A DNA stretch of 64,000 bases from Anniella stebbinsi (Eukaryota > Chordata > Lepidosauria > Squamata > Anniellidae), in assembly GCA_029215795.1 (NCBI GenBank), contig JARDYH010000005.1, forward strand, positions 40,802,001 to 40,866,000. The letters are read 5' to 3'. Both the position numbers and the translations under genes were made by a program. This document shows, one piece after another, positions 56,201 through 64,000 of the stretch. The notes under the pieces are model-generated. The model saw only the letters and a list, made by a program, of their open reading frames with translations, had not been told where the DNA came from and ran no database searches. Every line of letters begins with the position of its first letter. Within the stretch, counting starts at the first letter, position 1.

Positions 56201-59200
56201 CTGCTTTCTGTGAGACTTCCAGAAACAATTTGAGATGTTGGCCTTGGTACATACCTCAAAGAGTGTCTCTACTCTCAGTTCCTGTTATAAATGCTAAGAC
56301 CAATTAAAATCTTCTTTATGACTACTACATCATTATACTACAGCTGTACAAAAAAGCAAAGAAAAGTATTCTTCAAGGTTGGCCCTTAATTACAGAAGCC
56401 TCTTTCCTTCCAGATTCACAAATATCTGAGCATTTGGGGGGGAAATATGCATGCCCTCCAACATTTCATGGGTGAAATTAGGGACAGCCTTGTTAATAGC
56501 CTATTTATATACCAAGGATCACTTCACATGCCCCATCATATTACTAAAGGCTCTTCTTCACCATCTGCTGCATGCTGCACCTATTTACTCTGCAATAAAC
56601 CAGTCTTCAACTGATTTGAAAGCAAAGGGGGAGATGGTTGTTTTGAATAAAGGCAGTCTAGAAAAACATATTTTTTCTACAATATTTTATTAAAACATAC
56701 CTCAGCAAACATGTGAAAAGGCAGGTTGTGCCATAGTTTTATGCTGATATTTAGTAATTATGCATTTTAGTAATTGTGTGGTGTATGTGTGGTTTTTTTT
56801 AAAAAAATGGGGTAAGATGATTTAAGAGCCTTCAGGCTAAAGAGCCAATTATTCCATCTTTGCAATAAACAAATTAATACTTAGATAAGCACTGGAAACA
56901 AGTTGCTCAGAGATCTAACTGAGAAAAAAGCTGAATCACAATGATTTTTCTTTAAGATCTGCAACATTTTAATTATTTAGTCAATTGTGCTGTTCTACTG
57001 ATGGACAGGAGCCATAGTTGGAATAACACGCTGGAAATCAGCTTGGGGGGAGTGTCCCCTGAACCCTCTGGAGCAGATTGGGGGAGGCACATGGGGTGCT
57101 GCAGGAAGGAGGATAGGATAGGGAATTCTCGGCACACGCGTGGGCATCTGCTCATGTGAGGGTTGGATCTAACCCAATCTATCCCTCAAAACAAAAAATA
57201 CGAACAAAATGGGGGCAATTCTTTACAAGGGATGGGGATGGATACCAAAATTAGGACTGTTGGAGTATATGATAATGAAAGATTTGGATCTTTGTTACAG
57301 AGGTGGCTGCAATATGGGGAGCAAGGAACAGAAAATTTATTTAAAACAAGACTTACTACAGCAAGAAACTCTGCAGAAGAATAATTAATTTCATGGTGCA
57401 CTACAAACAAGATTCCTGTCATCAGAAAGAGAATAATGTAATATAAAGGAATGTCAACTAGTGCCTGTCCACACCAGTAAGCAGATGGATAAAGACCTGA
57501 TATCTTAAGTTGAGTGTAGGCTTTCATCTGCAAAAGTAGAAACCTAAGTTAATTAACGTGCATGTCAATTACAGCACATGGCAACACATCTAACAATTAT
57601 ATTTACTAAAACGGATTGTATCTAGAGTGTTCTTCTGCCAGCAGTAGCATTGCTTGAGCCAAGTTCTGCTCAAAACAAGGATGGGGACAAAGGGGCGATT
57701 TTTGCTGATTTCCCTTTTCCCTGCAGCTCCAAGTAATACCACCCCTCCCTCTGCCAGCCCCACTGTTCTGGAGGGGGTCCCTCAACCCTCTGAGCAGATT
57801 CCAAAGGAGCAAAGAGGGCTGAATGGTTGGGGGAAATCGATGAAAATGGCCTCCTTCCTCATCCCACCTTTGCTGGATCAGAAGCATTCCATAGATGCAG
57901 TACATAGTCTTGGTTTTGCTACCTCTGCTCTTTACCTGACTTGCAAATGAATTGTTGTTAAATCACATTTCTACATTATATGAACTGGGATGAAGATTTT
58001 TTTAAAAATAACACTGAAGCAATCATACAATCACAGAAGTGTAGGACTTGGAAGCATATCAAGAATCATTACTCTAACTCACTATCTTGTGACAGGAAAT
58101 AACAATAACAATAATAATAATAATAATATATTTATTTATTTATTTATTACCCGCCTCTCCCTCCGGATCGAGGCGGGGAACAACATAATCATAAAACACA
58201 CAAAACTGATTAAAAATGCATAAAACCAATATATCATTAAAATACCAATAAAACACCAATAAAACCCCAAACAACACTAACAGTTGAATGAACCCAGATG
58301 GAAGAAGACTATATCCTATTAAGAATCAAAATTAGAGTGAAAATTAGAGTGAAAACAGCTTAGAGAAAGGTACAGCAATGTCAGAGAGGACAGTATGCCA
58401 GGGAATACATACCATTCAGCATTTCACAGGTGAAAATAGGGACACTATCCCAGCTGTGTGATTTAACAAACAATGGCAGGGCCAACATAATCCAGACTCA
58501 AGTGTGCCACAAGCAGAAAGCAGGGACTAAAAGTGCATGCATGCAGATGGCTCCGGATGACAGAAGCAGAGAGGCAAGCCACAGGCTATAAGGCAAATCA
58601 AATACATAATAATACATACATAATTGTATTGGTCTCGTTTTACAGCAAATTTTGTGGTGCAACAATAAATAACTAGCCCAAAGTCAGTCAGTGAATCTAT
58701 GGCAGAGGTTTCTTAAACAAAAACAATAGTTAAGAAATAGTAGAATGCCTCTGAGCGTATGCAAAGTGCTTTCCTCTCAACCACAGCTAGCATCTCATGT
58801 CACATTTACTCAGCTGGAAAGTCTTTGCCCTGCAACGGGATGGGATGTGGATGTTGTCTGTTATGGATTATTCACACCTCCCACTTAGAAGCAGGGCTTC
58901 TGGATTAGTAGTACAAGACATTATCACATTGCACTGTTGTGCTCCAAATGTATTGGACAAGACTATAACCACTAGCAGCTGCCAGGGGGAAGGCTGCTTA
59001 AAAGTTTTTAAGAGTACTCCATCCTGGATAGCAGCACAACTTTGGGTTGATGGGCAATTATTATTATTTTTTATTTTTATATGTTTTATTAATTAATTAC
59101 ATTTTTATACTGCCCAATAGCCAAAAATCTTGCTTAGGACCATGCATTATCTGCATGGTCCCAACTAGTGTACAGGATATAATGAGGTCAAATGAATTTA

Positions 59201-61063
59201 GAAGAATGTTTTTTTAAAAAATCCAGGATAAATTTAAGGAATACCTAGGCCCATTATATTTACTCATTAGACTCAGTTACATATAGCATTGGTTTTCAGA
59301 GAGTGAGAATATCTGCTATTCCATAAACTCACAGTACAATGCCAAATGTATCAGGAGTTATGTTACAGTACAAGAGATATGGTGAAAAAGGAAGATATAG
59401 GCTGCAACATATAAACTCTATGTACTGTTTCAGGTTATGGGTACTGTTGATACTGTGATGCTCTGTGCTACAGCTGGGTTACAGGGTCTGCTATGGGTCA
59501 GATATTTAGCAGGGGTCAGGCTTCATAGGGAAGCAAGACAGGAAGAGACCAGCACCATGGAAAACTTTGAGCAATGCTGGGCCTAGAGGCCAGACCGGGG
59601 CGGGGGGAGGGGGGACAGGGGAGGGCCTGTATGTTTAATAAGGAGCAGATAGAGATGAAGCTTAAAGAGTTTGGCTGGTTCATCTCAATGGAGCCATATT
59701 ACACCAATTCTTAGGAAATTAAATATAATATAATAGGCTAATTTAAGATGTTGGGTATAATCTTTTAATTTATAATTTGTGGGGGGTTTATATTGGATTC
59801 GATTTGTTTTTTAAAAATATCATGCACACTAACCAGGGATTTCTTGTGAATGAAGGGCAGTTCATAATTTTCAAATGTAAATTAAAAATACATAATAAAA
59901 TACACTAGAAAAACAGTTGATTTGCATTTAGGAGGAAAGTTCAGAGAAAAAGAATTTGCATTTGCATTAAAATAATAATGTCATGCCAGTATCTTTGCAG
60001 TAAGCAAAGACTTATAATTATAGTTTTGGATATCCACATAACAAAGAATATGAAGATTACATAGCATATCTAGAGAATGCAGAAGTTTGGTAAGAGGTTT
60101 CTTTGTGATGCCCTTTCTCTGAACTTTAGGCTAACATATGTAGTGAAATATATATTGCAAGGAAAAGAGAAGAGAAAAGAAATATAGTTGCATCTTTAAA
60201 ATTGAGACTATTAGCAGTCAGGGTTTTCATGGGCCTGAAAAACTGTGGCTATTTTGGCTGAAATTAGGCCATTTGAGAGTAAGGAGTAAGAAAGAGGAAA
60301 GTGACTTAAGATGAATTATTTTTAAAAAATCAACAAAATATCCAGAAAATTTTGCATGGGCAGAGGGTGAATCTCAATTCCAGGTCCTGAGCTGGAATTA
60401 TTTATTTATTTGACTGATTGATTTATATAGCCCAATCTTTCTCACAAGGATCCCAGGGCGACCAAAATATCTGACTAACAATAGCCAACAAAGGCTCACC
60501 CACCACTACATTCACCAGTTAAAAACATTAATGTTTAATGCTTTATGACATACAATTTTAAATCACTCAAATTAACCAACAGCGCCTAGACCAGAATCAA
60601 GTTACACTGAATAGGAGGAGAACAATCCAACAAGTAAGCTCTTTAAAATAAAGTTTGACAAGCATCTTAATAAGCTAAACTATCTAGGAGAGGGACAGTT
60701 TCGTAAGTATTATGTGTTTACTATTATAGAACACTTTCACATAGATCGTACATCAATACTAGTTTGCTCCACTATAATATATAAGATCACAATGCCAACT
60801 AGTTGGCCAGCAGATTGCTATGATTACTCCTGATTTTCCATCTGTTGTTATGATACAAATTTGGCCAGAGGAACCATCGTGTTGGTCCAATGTATGGGAC
60901 ATGCTGGTTCCCCCCCCCCCAAAAAAAATGTGGTTTAATACAAAATTACCCTGTGATTTTCTGCATTCTCCATGGCAAAATAGGATGGCATCCCAGTTAT
61001 TGTGATTCCTAATGTCAAACTTTGAACAACCAGCACCATTATGAATCCTCTGTCAGTAATTTT
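38708..61063 (-). CDS. ABCA5: ABCA5 ABC transporter, 3' half (whole span of 17 exons)
   Basis: ABCA5 is a full-size lipid-linked transporter of endolysosomal membranes, about 1,640 residues in mammals; these 628 residues are its C-terminal part. Exons in transcript order: 61063-60950, 57527-57357, 55084-54971, 54489-54355, 53122-53057, 51091-51000, 48313-48190, 47482-47365, 47260-47169, 46633-46458, 44873-44798, 44704-44610, 43335-43216, 43113-42964, 41814-41735, 39285-39230, 38815-38708. All junctions are GT-AG, phases agree and the total of 1,887 nt is a multiple of 3. Diagnostic segments are [71 protein letters not shown] and the C-terminus [11 protein letters not shown]. Upstream exons lie beyond the last intron, which reaches the window end and contains a giant palindrome. 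Confidence 0.96.
38984..39026. repeat. (TG)n microsatellite
   Basis: About 21 TG units with one interruption, in the last ABCA5 intron. Confidence 0.95.
39230..39285 (-). CDS. ABCA5: ABCA5 exon: C-terminal region
   Basis: [18 protein letters not shown], the conserved [14 protein letters not shown] motif. 56 nt. Confidence 0.96.
39725..39732. repeat. 8-bp target duplication, left
   Basis: ctgcctac, repeated at 41283-41290. Confidence 0.88.
39733..41282. mobile_element. hAT-like element with four tandem GC palindromes (1,550 bp)
   Basis: Termini taggggtgtgcac and gtgcacatcccta are 13-bp inverted repeats with one mismatch, flanked by ctgcctac on both sides. Subterminal zones hold repeated 'cggatcgg' and 'ggaccggttcgg' motifs, and a second inverted pair 'atagacttgcattgcaatg' is at about 39896. 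The core has four units (40136-40314, 40373-40563, 40594-40794, 40836-41026), each a palindrome centred on cgccgggtgatgacatcacc. Each unit opens with cttacc and closes with ggtaag. Frames of up to 166 codons are GC artefacts. No transposase. Confidence 0.88.
40136..41026. repeat. four tandem copies of a 180-200 bp palindromic unit
   Basis: Each copy contains 'ctccgcggcctgctc', the core gatgacatcacc and the inverted arm 'gagcaggccgcggag'. Copies are separated by short C/T-rich spacers. Very high CpG density. Confidence 0.88.
41283..41290. repeat. 8-bp target duplication, right
   Basis: ctgcctac, matching 39725-39732. Confidence 0.88.
41735..41814 (-). CDS. ABCA5: ABCA5 exon: C-terminal region
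   Basis: [20 protein letters not shown] then KLEE; 80 nt, phase as in the paralogue. Confidence 0.95.
41815..42963 (-). other. ABCA5 intron, unassigned
   Basis: Bases 42540-42770 ('aacttttattgattaatttg' and following) look repeat-like but I cannot name a family. No gene. Confidence 0.4.
42964..43113 (-). CDS. ABCA5: ABCA5 exon: post-NBD2 domain
   Basis: [20 protein letters not shown] and the IFPNAS motif, both characteristic of ABCA5. 150 nt against 141 nt in the paralogue. Confidence 0.96.
43216..43335 (-). CDS. ABCA5: ABCA5 exon: NBD2 H-loop
   Basis: [20 protein letters not shown] then [18 protein letters not shown]; the switch histidine is in TTHYM. 120 nt. Confidence 0.97.
43336..44609 (-). 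other. ABCA5 intron with (TTTC)n
   Basis: Apart from the microsatellite at 44199-44250, nothing recognised. Confidence 0.5.
44199..44250. repeat. (TTTC)n microsatellite
   Basis: About 12 tetranucleotide units with one interruption. Confidence 0.93.
44610..44704 (-). CDS. ABCA5: ABCA5 exon: NBD2 Walker B and D-loop
   Basis: [20 protein letters not shown] then TGMDP; Walker B with catalytic glutamate at about 44648-44668. 95 nt. Confidence 0.96.
44798..44873 (-). CDS. ABCA5: ABCA5 exon: NBD2 degenerate signature loop
   Basis: [20 protein letters not shown] then KRK; the C-loop position reads LAAGIKRK (44798-44821) instead of LSGGQ. 76 nt, as in the paralogue. Confidence 0.95.
44874..46457 (-). 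other. ABCA5 intron, mostly unassigned
   Basis: Bases 45120-45345 resemble a minus-strand LINE 3' tail ('agcctgccttttacggtgca' followed by A-rich sequence). A 21-bp tandem duplication ('gcctgtctattacaaggttc') is at 45451-45490. Nothing else. Confidence 0.45.
46458..46633 (-). CDS. ABCA5: ABCA5 exon: NBD2 Q-loop
   Basis: Contains [12 protein letters not shown] (Q-loop) and [20 protein letters not shown], an ABCA5-specific signature. 176 nt. Confidence 0.96.
47169..47260 (-). CDS. ABCA5: ABCA5 exon: NBD2 Walker A
   Basis: Walker [10 protein letters not shown] at 47214-47240, followed by [15 protein letters not shown]. Short introns separate it from its neighbours. Confidence 0.97.
47365..47482 (-). 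CDS. ABCA5: ABCA5 exon: NBD2 start
   Basis: [20 protein letters not shown] with the A-loop tyrosine in HKEY, ending SLCVKKG. It is 15 nt shorter than the paralogous exon, which carries an extra cysteine cluster. Confidence 0.95.
47795..47910. repeat. short foldback repeat, copy 2
   Basis: Inverted ends agccttcctcaatctggtac / 'tagtttggggaaggct', with 'cccatcattctcatccagca' in the middle; same family as 1226-1364. Confidence 0.75.
48190..48313 (-). CDS. ABCA5: ABCA5 exon: acidic linker
   Basis: Forty-one codons containing [19 protein letters not shown], the charged linker before NBD2. The 124-nt length and the phases match the paralogue. Confidence 0.93.
49026..49432. repeat. possible hAT-like repeat
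   Basis: Left end caggggttcctaatgtggta and right end 'ccaaaaaggtgggagacc' form approximate inverted repeats resembling the ends at 11568 and 12616. Flanking duplication not established. Confidence 0.4.
49636..49661. repeat. (TA)n microsatellite
   Basis: Thirteen TA units. Confidence 0.9.
51000..51091 (-). CDS. ABCA5: ABCA5 exon: last TMD2 helix
   Basis: [20 protein letters not shown] forms the final helix, then [11 protein letters not shown] starts the linker. 92 nt, as in the ABCA8-like gene. Confidence 0.95.
52281..52350. repeat. short foldback repeat, copy 3 (half)
   Basis: tagccttccccaaactagtg then 'cctccagatgttttggatta'; only one arm is preserved. Confidence 0.65.
52452..52590. repeat. 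short foldback repeat, copy 4
   Basis: agccttccctaaccttgtgc on the left and caggttggggaaggctgct on the right, with 'gaagtccaaaacatctggag' inside; the best-preserved copy. Confidence 0.78.
53057..53122 (-). CDS. ABCA5: ABCA5 exon: TMD2 cytosolic loop
   Basis: Twenty-two codons, [20 protein letters not shown] then IV. The shortest of the TMD2 exons and the least conserved. The acceptor is the gttAG at 53124-53123, which restores phase 0 on both sides; a nearer AG would break the frame. Confidence 0.85.
53123..54354 (-). other. ABCA5 intron, nothing recognised
   Basis: A plus-strand frame at 53848-54165 (105 codons) has no recognisable domain. Confidence 0.5.
54355..54489 (-). CDS. ABCA5: ABCA5 exon: TMD2 helices
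   Basis: Forty-five codons, strongly hydrophobic, containing [16 protein letters not shown], the counterpart of the PIYPFLGALISFI segment of ABCA5. Confidence 0.93.
54971..55084 (-). CDS. ABCA5: ABCA5 exon: TMD2 helices
   Basis: Starts [14 protein letters not shown] and ends [12 protein letters not shown], directly recognisable as ABCA5. 114 nt. Confidence 0.96.
55085..57356 (-). other. ABCA5 intron, nothing recognised
   Basis: No repeat family or gene identified over 2.3 kb. Confidence 0.45.
57357..57527 (-). CDS. ABCA5: ABCA5 exon: TMD2, [18 protein letters not shown] motif
   Basis: Fifty-seven codons beginning [20 protein letters not shown], then a membrane helix and [14 protein letters not shown]. 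Same length as the paralogous exon at 10051-10221. Confidence 0.96.
58018..58096 (-). mobile_element. CR1 LINE 3' tail fragment
   Basis: caatcatacaatcacagaag and 'taggacttggaag' are a diverged copy of the CR1 3' end seen at 3463. Confidence 0.6.
58100..58215 (-). mobile_element. (AAT)n followed by L2-like LINE 3' tail
   Basis: Trinucleotide repeat at 58100-58130, then (TTTA)n and 'acccgcctctccctccggat', the reverse complement of a LINE 3' end common in squamates. Confidence 0.55.
59060..59160 (-). mobile_element. L2-like LINE 3' tail fragment
   Basis: (ATT)-rich tail then 'tttttatactgcccaatagc', the reverse complement of the L2 terminal segment at 22780-22800. Confidence 0.45.
60395..60480 (-). 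mobile_element. LINE 3' tail fragment
   Basis: 'ttatttatttgactgattga' then 'tatagcccaatctttctcac'; layout as in the other L2-type tails. Confidence 0.4.
60950..61063 (-). CDS. ABCA5: ABCA5 exon: TMD2 helix, first in window
   Basis: Thirty-eight codons: a hydrophobic helix followed by [16 protein letters not shown], the ABCA5-specific cytosolic motif. Acceptor is ttttgcAG and donor is GTAATT. Confidence 0.95.
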
Positions 61064-61648
61064 CTGCAAAATAAGAGATTCCAATATCAGGAAATGAAAG
61101 AAATAAAACAATAACAATGAAACATGAAGTTACATTCATAAACTTGTTTATGCTGCCTGTTTGGGAATGTAAACCAGGGAACACTTGGGAGACAATGGTA
61201 CATAGTTGGTGTATATGGCTGATAGGCTAACGTTTGTTTTGTGAATCACAAGTTGTGGTGTACTAAGTTAGGAATGGGACAGAAGTTTGTTTGGTTCACA
61301 TTTTAATATGAACAAATCTAAACTGTACTTCCCAAAATGATACGCTAAGAAGAATGCAATTATCCCTTTGTTTTCATACTTCTCTGGATTTTATAATGTA
61401 GTCCTCTGATTTAAAAAGGCATACAAAACATGTCCATTACGGAAAATTGTGTACAAAAATGCATTAGGGGTGTGCATCGGATCGGATCCGATCCACGATC
61501 CGAATCCGATCCGACCCAAAATCGGGAAAATCCGATCCGATCCGATCCGATCCGGACAACCTCCGATCCGATCCGATCCGATGAGGTCCGATCCGGATCG
61601 GACGCCATTTTGAATGCTTTTTCCCATAGCCAAGTATTGTTTTACAAA

Positions 61649-62700
61649 AACGCCTATAACTTTTTCATTTTTAAAGATAGAAGGATGAAACTTGGGCACA
61701 TTGTAGACTGGTTAGGGGTAGTTATCTGTGAGAAATTTCAGAAAGATTGGTGCATGCATTTTGTGGCAATTAATTTTTTAATAAATACCCAGGAATGCCT
61801 ATAACTTTGTCATTTTTAAAGTTACACACATGAAACTTTGCCACATTGTAGGGGGTACCTTGGGACCTATGTGTGTGAAATTTCAGAAACGTAGGTGCTT
61901 GTCTTGTGTGGCAATTAATTTTTAGAAAAATGGGTAGTAGTGGGGTAAATACAGTTACGCCTCCCATTTTTTTATTTTTGAAGATACAAACAGGAAACTT
62001 GGGCACATTACAGGTACCACTTGCCTTGATATGTGTGTGAAATTTCAGAAACATTGGAGCTTTCCTTGTGTGGCAATTAATTTTTGAAACAATGAGGAAA
62101 GAAACACCTATAACTTTGTCATTTTTAAAGTTACACACATGAAACTTTGCCACATTGTAGGTGGTACCTTGGGACCCATGTGTGTGAAATTTCGGAAACG
62201 TAGGTGCTTGCCTTGTGTGGCAATTAATTTTTTAATAAATACCCAGGAATGCCTATAACTTTGTCATTTTTAAAGTTACACACATGAAACTTTGCCACAT
62301 TGTAGGCGGTACCTTGGGACCTATGTGTGTGAAATTTCGGAAACGTAGGTGCTTGCCTTGTGTGGCAATTAATTTTAGAAAAATGGGTAGTGGTGGGGTA
62401 AATACAGTTACGCCTCCCACTTTTTTATTTTTGAAGATACAAACAGGAAACATGGGCACATTACAGGTACCACTTGGCTTGATATGTGTGTAAAATTTCA
62501 GACAGCTGGGTCCAGGCATGTGGTGGCAAGGTATTTTTGAAACAATGAGGAAAGAAACGCCTATAACTTTTTTATTTTAAAAGTTAGAAGTCTGAACATT
62601 GCTCACTTTGTAGATGGGTTAGGGGTAGATATGTGTCAGAAATTTCAGAATTATAGGTCCAGGCATTTGATGGCTATGGAATTTTTAAATTACATGTTTC
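61649..62700. repeat. about seven tandem ~150-bp units, left arm
   Basis: Units start near 61649, 61793, 61949, 62104, 62249, 62402 and 62556. Each has a 'cctataacttt' or 'cgcctccca' start, 'gaaacttt-g-cacatt' in the middle and 'gtgtgaaatttc' later. Units 2-3 and 5-6 are near copies 456 bp and 453 bp apart, so there is a higher-order duplication. Mirrored in the right arm. Confidence 0.8.
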
Positions 62701-62837
62701 AAAAAAATTTCTACAGAGGCCAGGTCTTCCCCTCCCGCTTCCCGCGAAGAAAAGGAAACACTCTCTCGTCTCGATCCCTTTGATCCTTGCTAGTAGTATC
62801 CATTACAGGGCTCGTGTTTCCTTTCCTACTTTCACTT

Positions 62838-62968
62838 TTCACTTTGTACTCAAGCAGACACGAGCCCTGTAATGGATACTACCAAGGATCAAAGGGATCG
62901 AGACCAGAGTGATCCTTCCTTGCACGCATGGCTGCAAAACTCAGCTAGGCTCAGCCGTTCTGCTTGAT
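62838..62968. repeat. asymmetric centre of the giant palindrome
   Basis: The 131-bp spacer contains a third, partial copy of the arm-end sequence ('cacgagccctgtaatggata' at about 62869, through 'gatcaaagggatcgagac'), suggesting slippage or repair at the hairpin tip. Confidence 0.75.
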
Positions 62969-64000
62969 AAGTGAAAGTAGGAAAGGAAACACGAGCCCTG
63001 TAATGGATACTACTAGCAAGGATCAAAGGGATCGAGACGAGAGAGTGTTTCCTTTTCTTCGCGGGAAGCGGGAGGGGAAGACCTGGCCTCTGTAGAAATT
63101 TTTTTGAAACATGTAATTTAAAAATTCCATAGCCATCAAATGCCTGGACCTATAATTCTGAAATTTCTGACACATATCTACCCCTAACCCATCTACAAAG
63201 TGAGCAATGTTCAGACTTCTAACTTTTAAAATAAAAAAGTTATAGGCGTTTCTTTCCTCATTGTTTCAAAAATACCTTGCCACCACATGCCTGGACCCAG
63301 CTGTCTGAAATTTTACACACATATCAAGCCAAGTGGTACCTGTAATGTGCCCATGTTTCCTGTTTGTATCTTCAAAAATAAAAAAGTGGGAGGCGTAACT
63401 GTATTTACCCCACCACTACCCATTTTTCTAAAATTAATTGCCACACAAGGCAAGCACCTACGTTTCCGAAATTTCACACACATAGGTCCCAAGGTACCGC
63501 CTACAATGTGGCAAAGTTTCATGTGTGTAACTTTAAAAATGACAAAGTTATAGGCATTCCTGGGTATTTATTAAAAAATTAATTGCCACACAAGGCAAGC
63601 ACCTACGTTTCCGAAATTTCACACACATGGGTCCCAAGGTACCACCTACAATGTGGCAAAGTTTCATGTGTGTAACTTTAAAAATGACAAAGTTATAGGT
63701 GTTTCTTTCCTCATTGTTTCAAAAATTAATTGCCACACAAGGAAAGCTCCAATGTTTCTGAAATTTCACACACATATCAAGGCAAGTGGTACCTGTAATG
63801 TGCCCAAGTTTCCTGTTTGTATCTTCAAAAATAAAAAAATGGGAGGCGTAACTGTATTTACCCCACTACTACCCATTTTTCTAAAAATTAATTGCCACAC
63901 AAGACAAGCACCTACGTTTCTGAAATTTCACACACATAGGTCCCAAGGTACCCCCTACAATGTGGCAAAGTTTCATGTGTGTAACTTTAAAAATGACAAA

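Larger units (their letters stand above)
61465..64000. mobile_element. giant palindromic hAT-like element, right end beyond window
   Basis: Starts taggggtgtgcat, the terminus also found at 39733, and has a subterminal zone of repeated 'gatccgatccg'. From 61806 the sequence is the mirror of the window end: arms 61806-62837 and 62969-64000, symmetric about 62903, with no difference found where compared. The same 88-codon frame appears on opposite strands at 62519-62253 and 63287-63553. By symmetry the right end should lie near 64340, giving about 2.87 kb. Possible left target duplication aaatgcat (61457-61464). No transposase seen. Confidence 0.85.

Noticed and set aside
62253..63553. Mirrored 88-codon frames as a duplicated gene pair
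   Set aside because: They are the same palindrome arm read twice, and the translated text repeats with the ~150-bp DNA units; coding is unlikely.

Overview
This is a vertebrate genomic window, most likely from a squamate reptile (lizard or snake). All coding sequence is split into short GT-AG exons of ABC transporter subfamily A genes. The introns carry a mix typical of squamates: CR1 and L2 LINEs, a DIRS-type tyrosine-recombinase retrotransposon, tRNA-derived SINEs, many hAT-like elements with 8-bp target duplications, and abundant microsatellites. The organism call is inferred from repeat content only.

Two transporter genes lie tail to tail. The plus-strand gene (1-35362) is the 3' half of an ABCA8/9/6/10-clade transporter. 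Twenty-one exons join in frame to 796 codons plus a stop, covering the second transmembrane domain, its extracellular loop, the second nucleotide-binding domain (NBD2) and the C-terminus. The minus-strand gene (61063 down to 38708) is the 3' half of ABCA5. Seventeen exons join in frame to 628 codons plus a stop and end in the ABCA5-type C-terminus. The 5' halves of both genes are outside the window. The stop codons are 3.3 kb apart and no gene lies between them. Exon lengths and phases match almost one for one, as expected for paralogues from a tandem duplication.

The rest is intronic or intergenic. In the plus gene's introns there are: a CR1 split by a 1.4-kb palindromic insertion (3463-5985); a GC-rich hAT-like element (8056-8866); a short hAT MITE (10478-10851); a foldback MITE 52 bp from an exon (17932-18342); and a 5.2-kb intron holding a 5'-truncated L2 with an intact 588-codon reverse-transcriptase ORF followed by a decayed DIRS element (20865-25740). 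In ABCA5 introns there are two large elements with the same 'taggggtgtgca' terminus. One (39733-41282) contains four tandem GC-rich palindromes. The other (61465 to beyond the window end) is a giant palindrome whose visible arms are 1,032 bp each and look identical where compared.

No bacterial-type operon, CRISPR array, rRNA or functional tRNA gene was seen. Nearly all other open frames are shadows of exons or lie in repeats.
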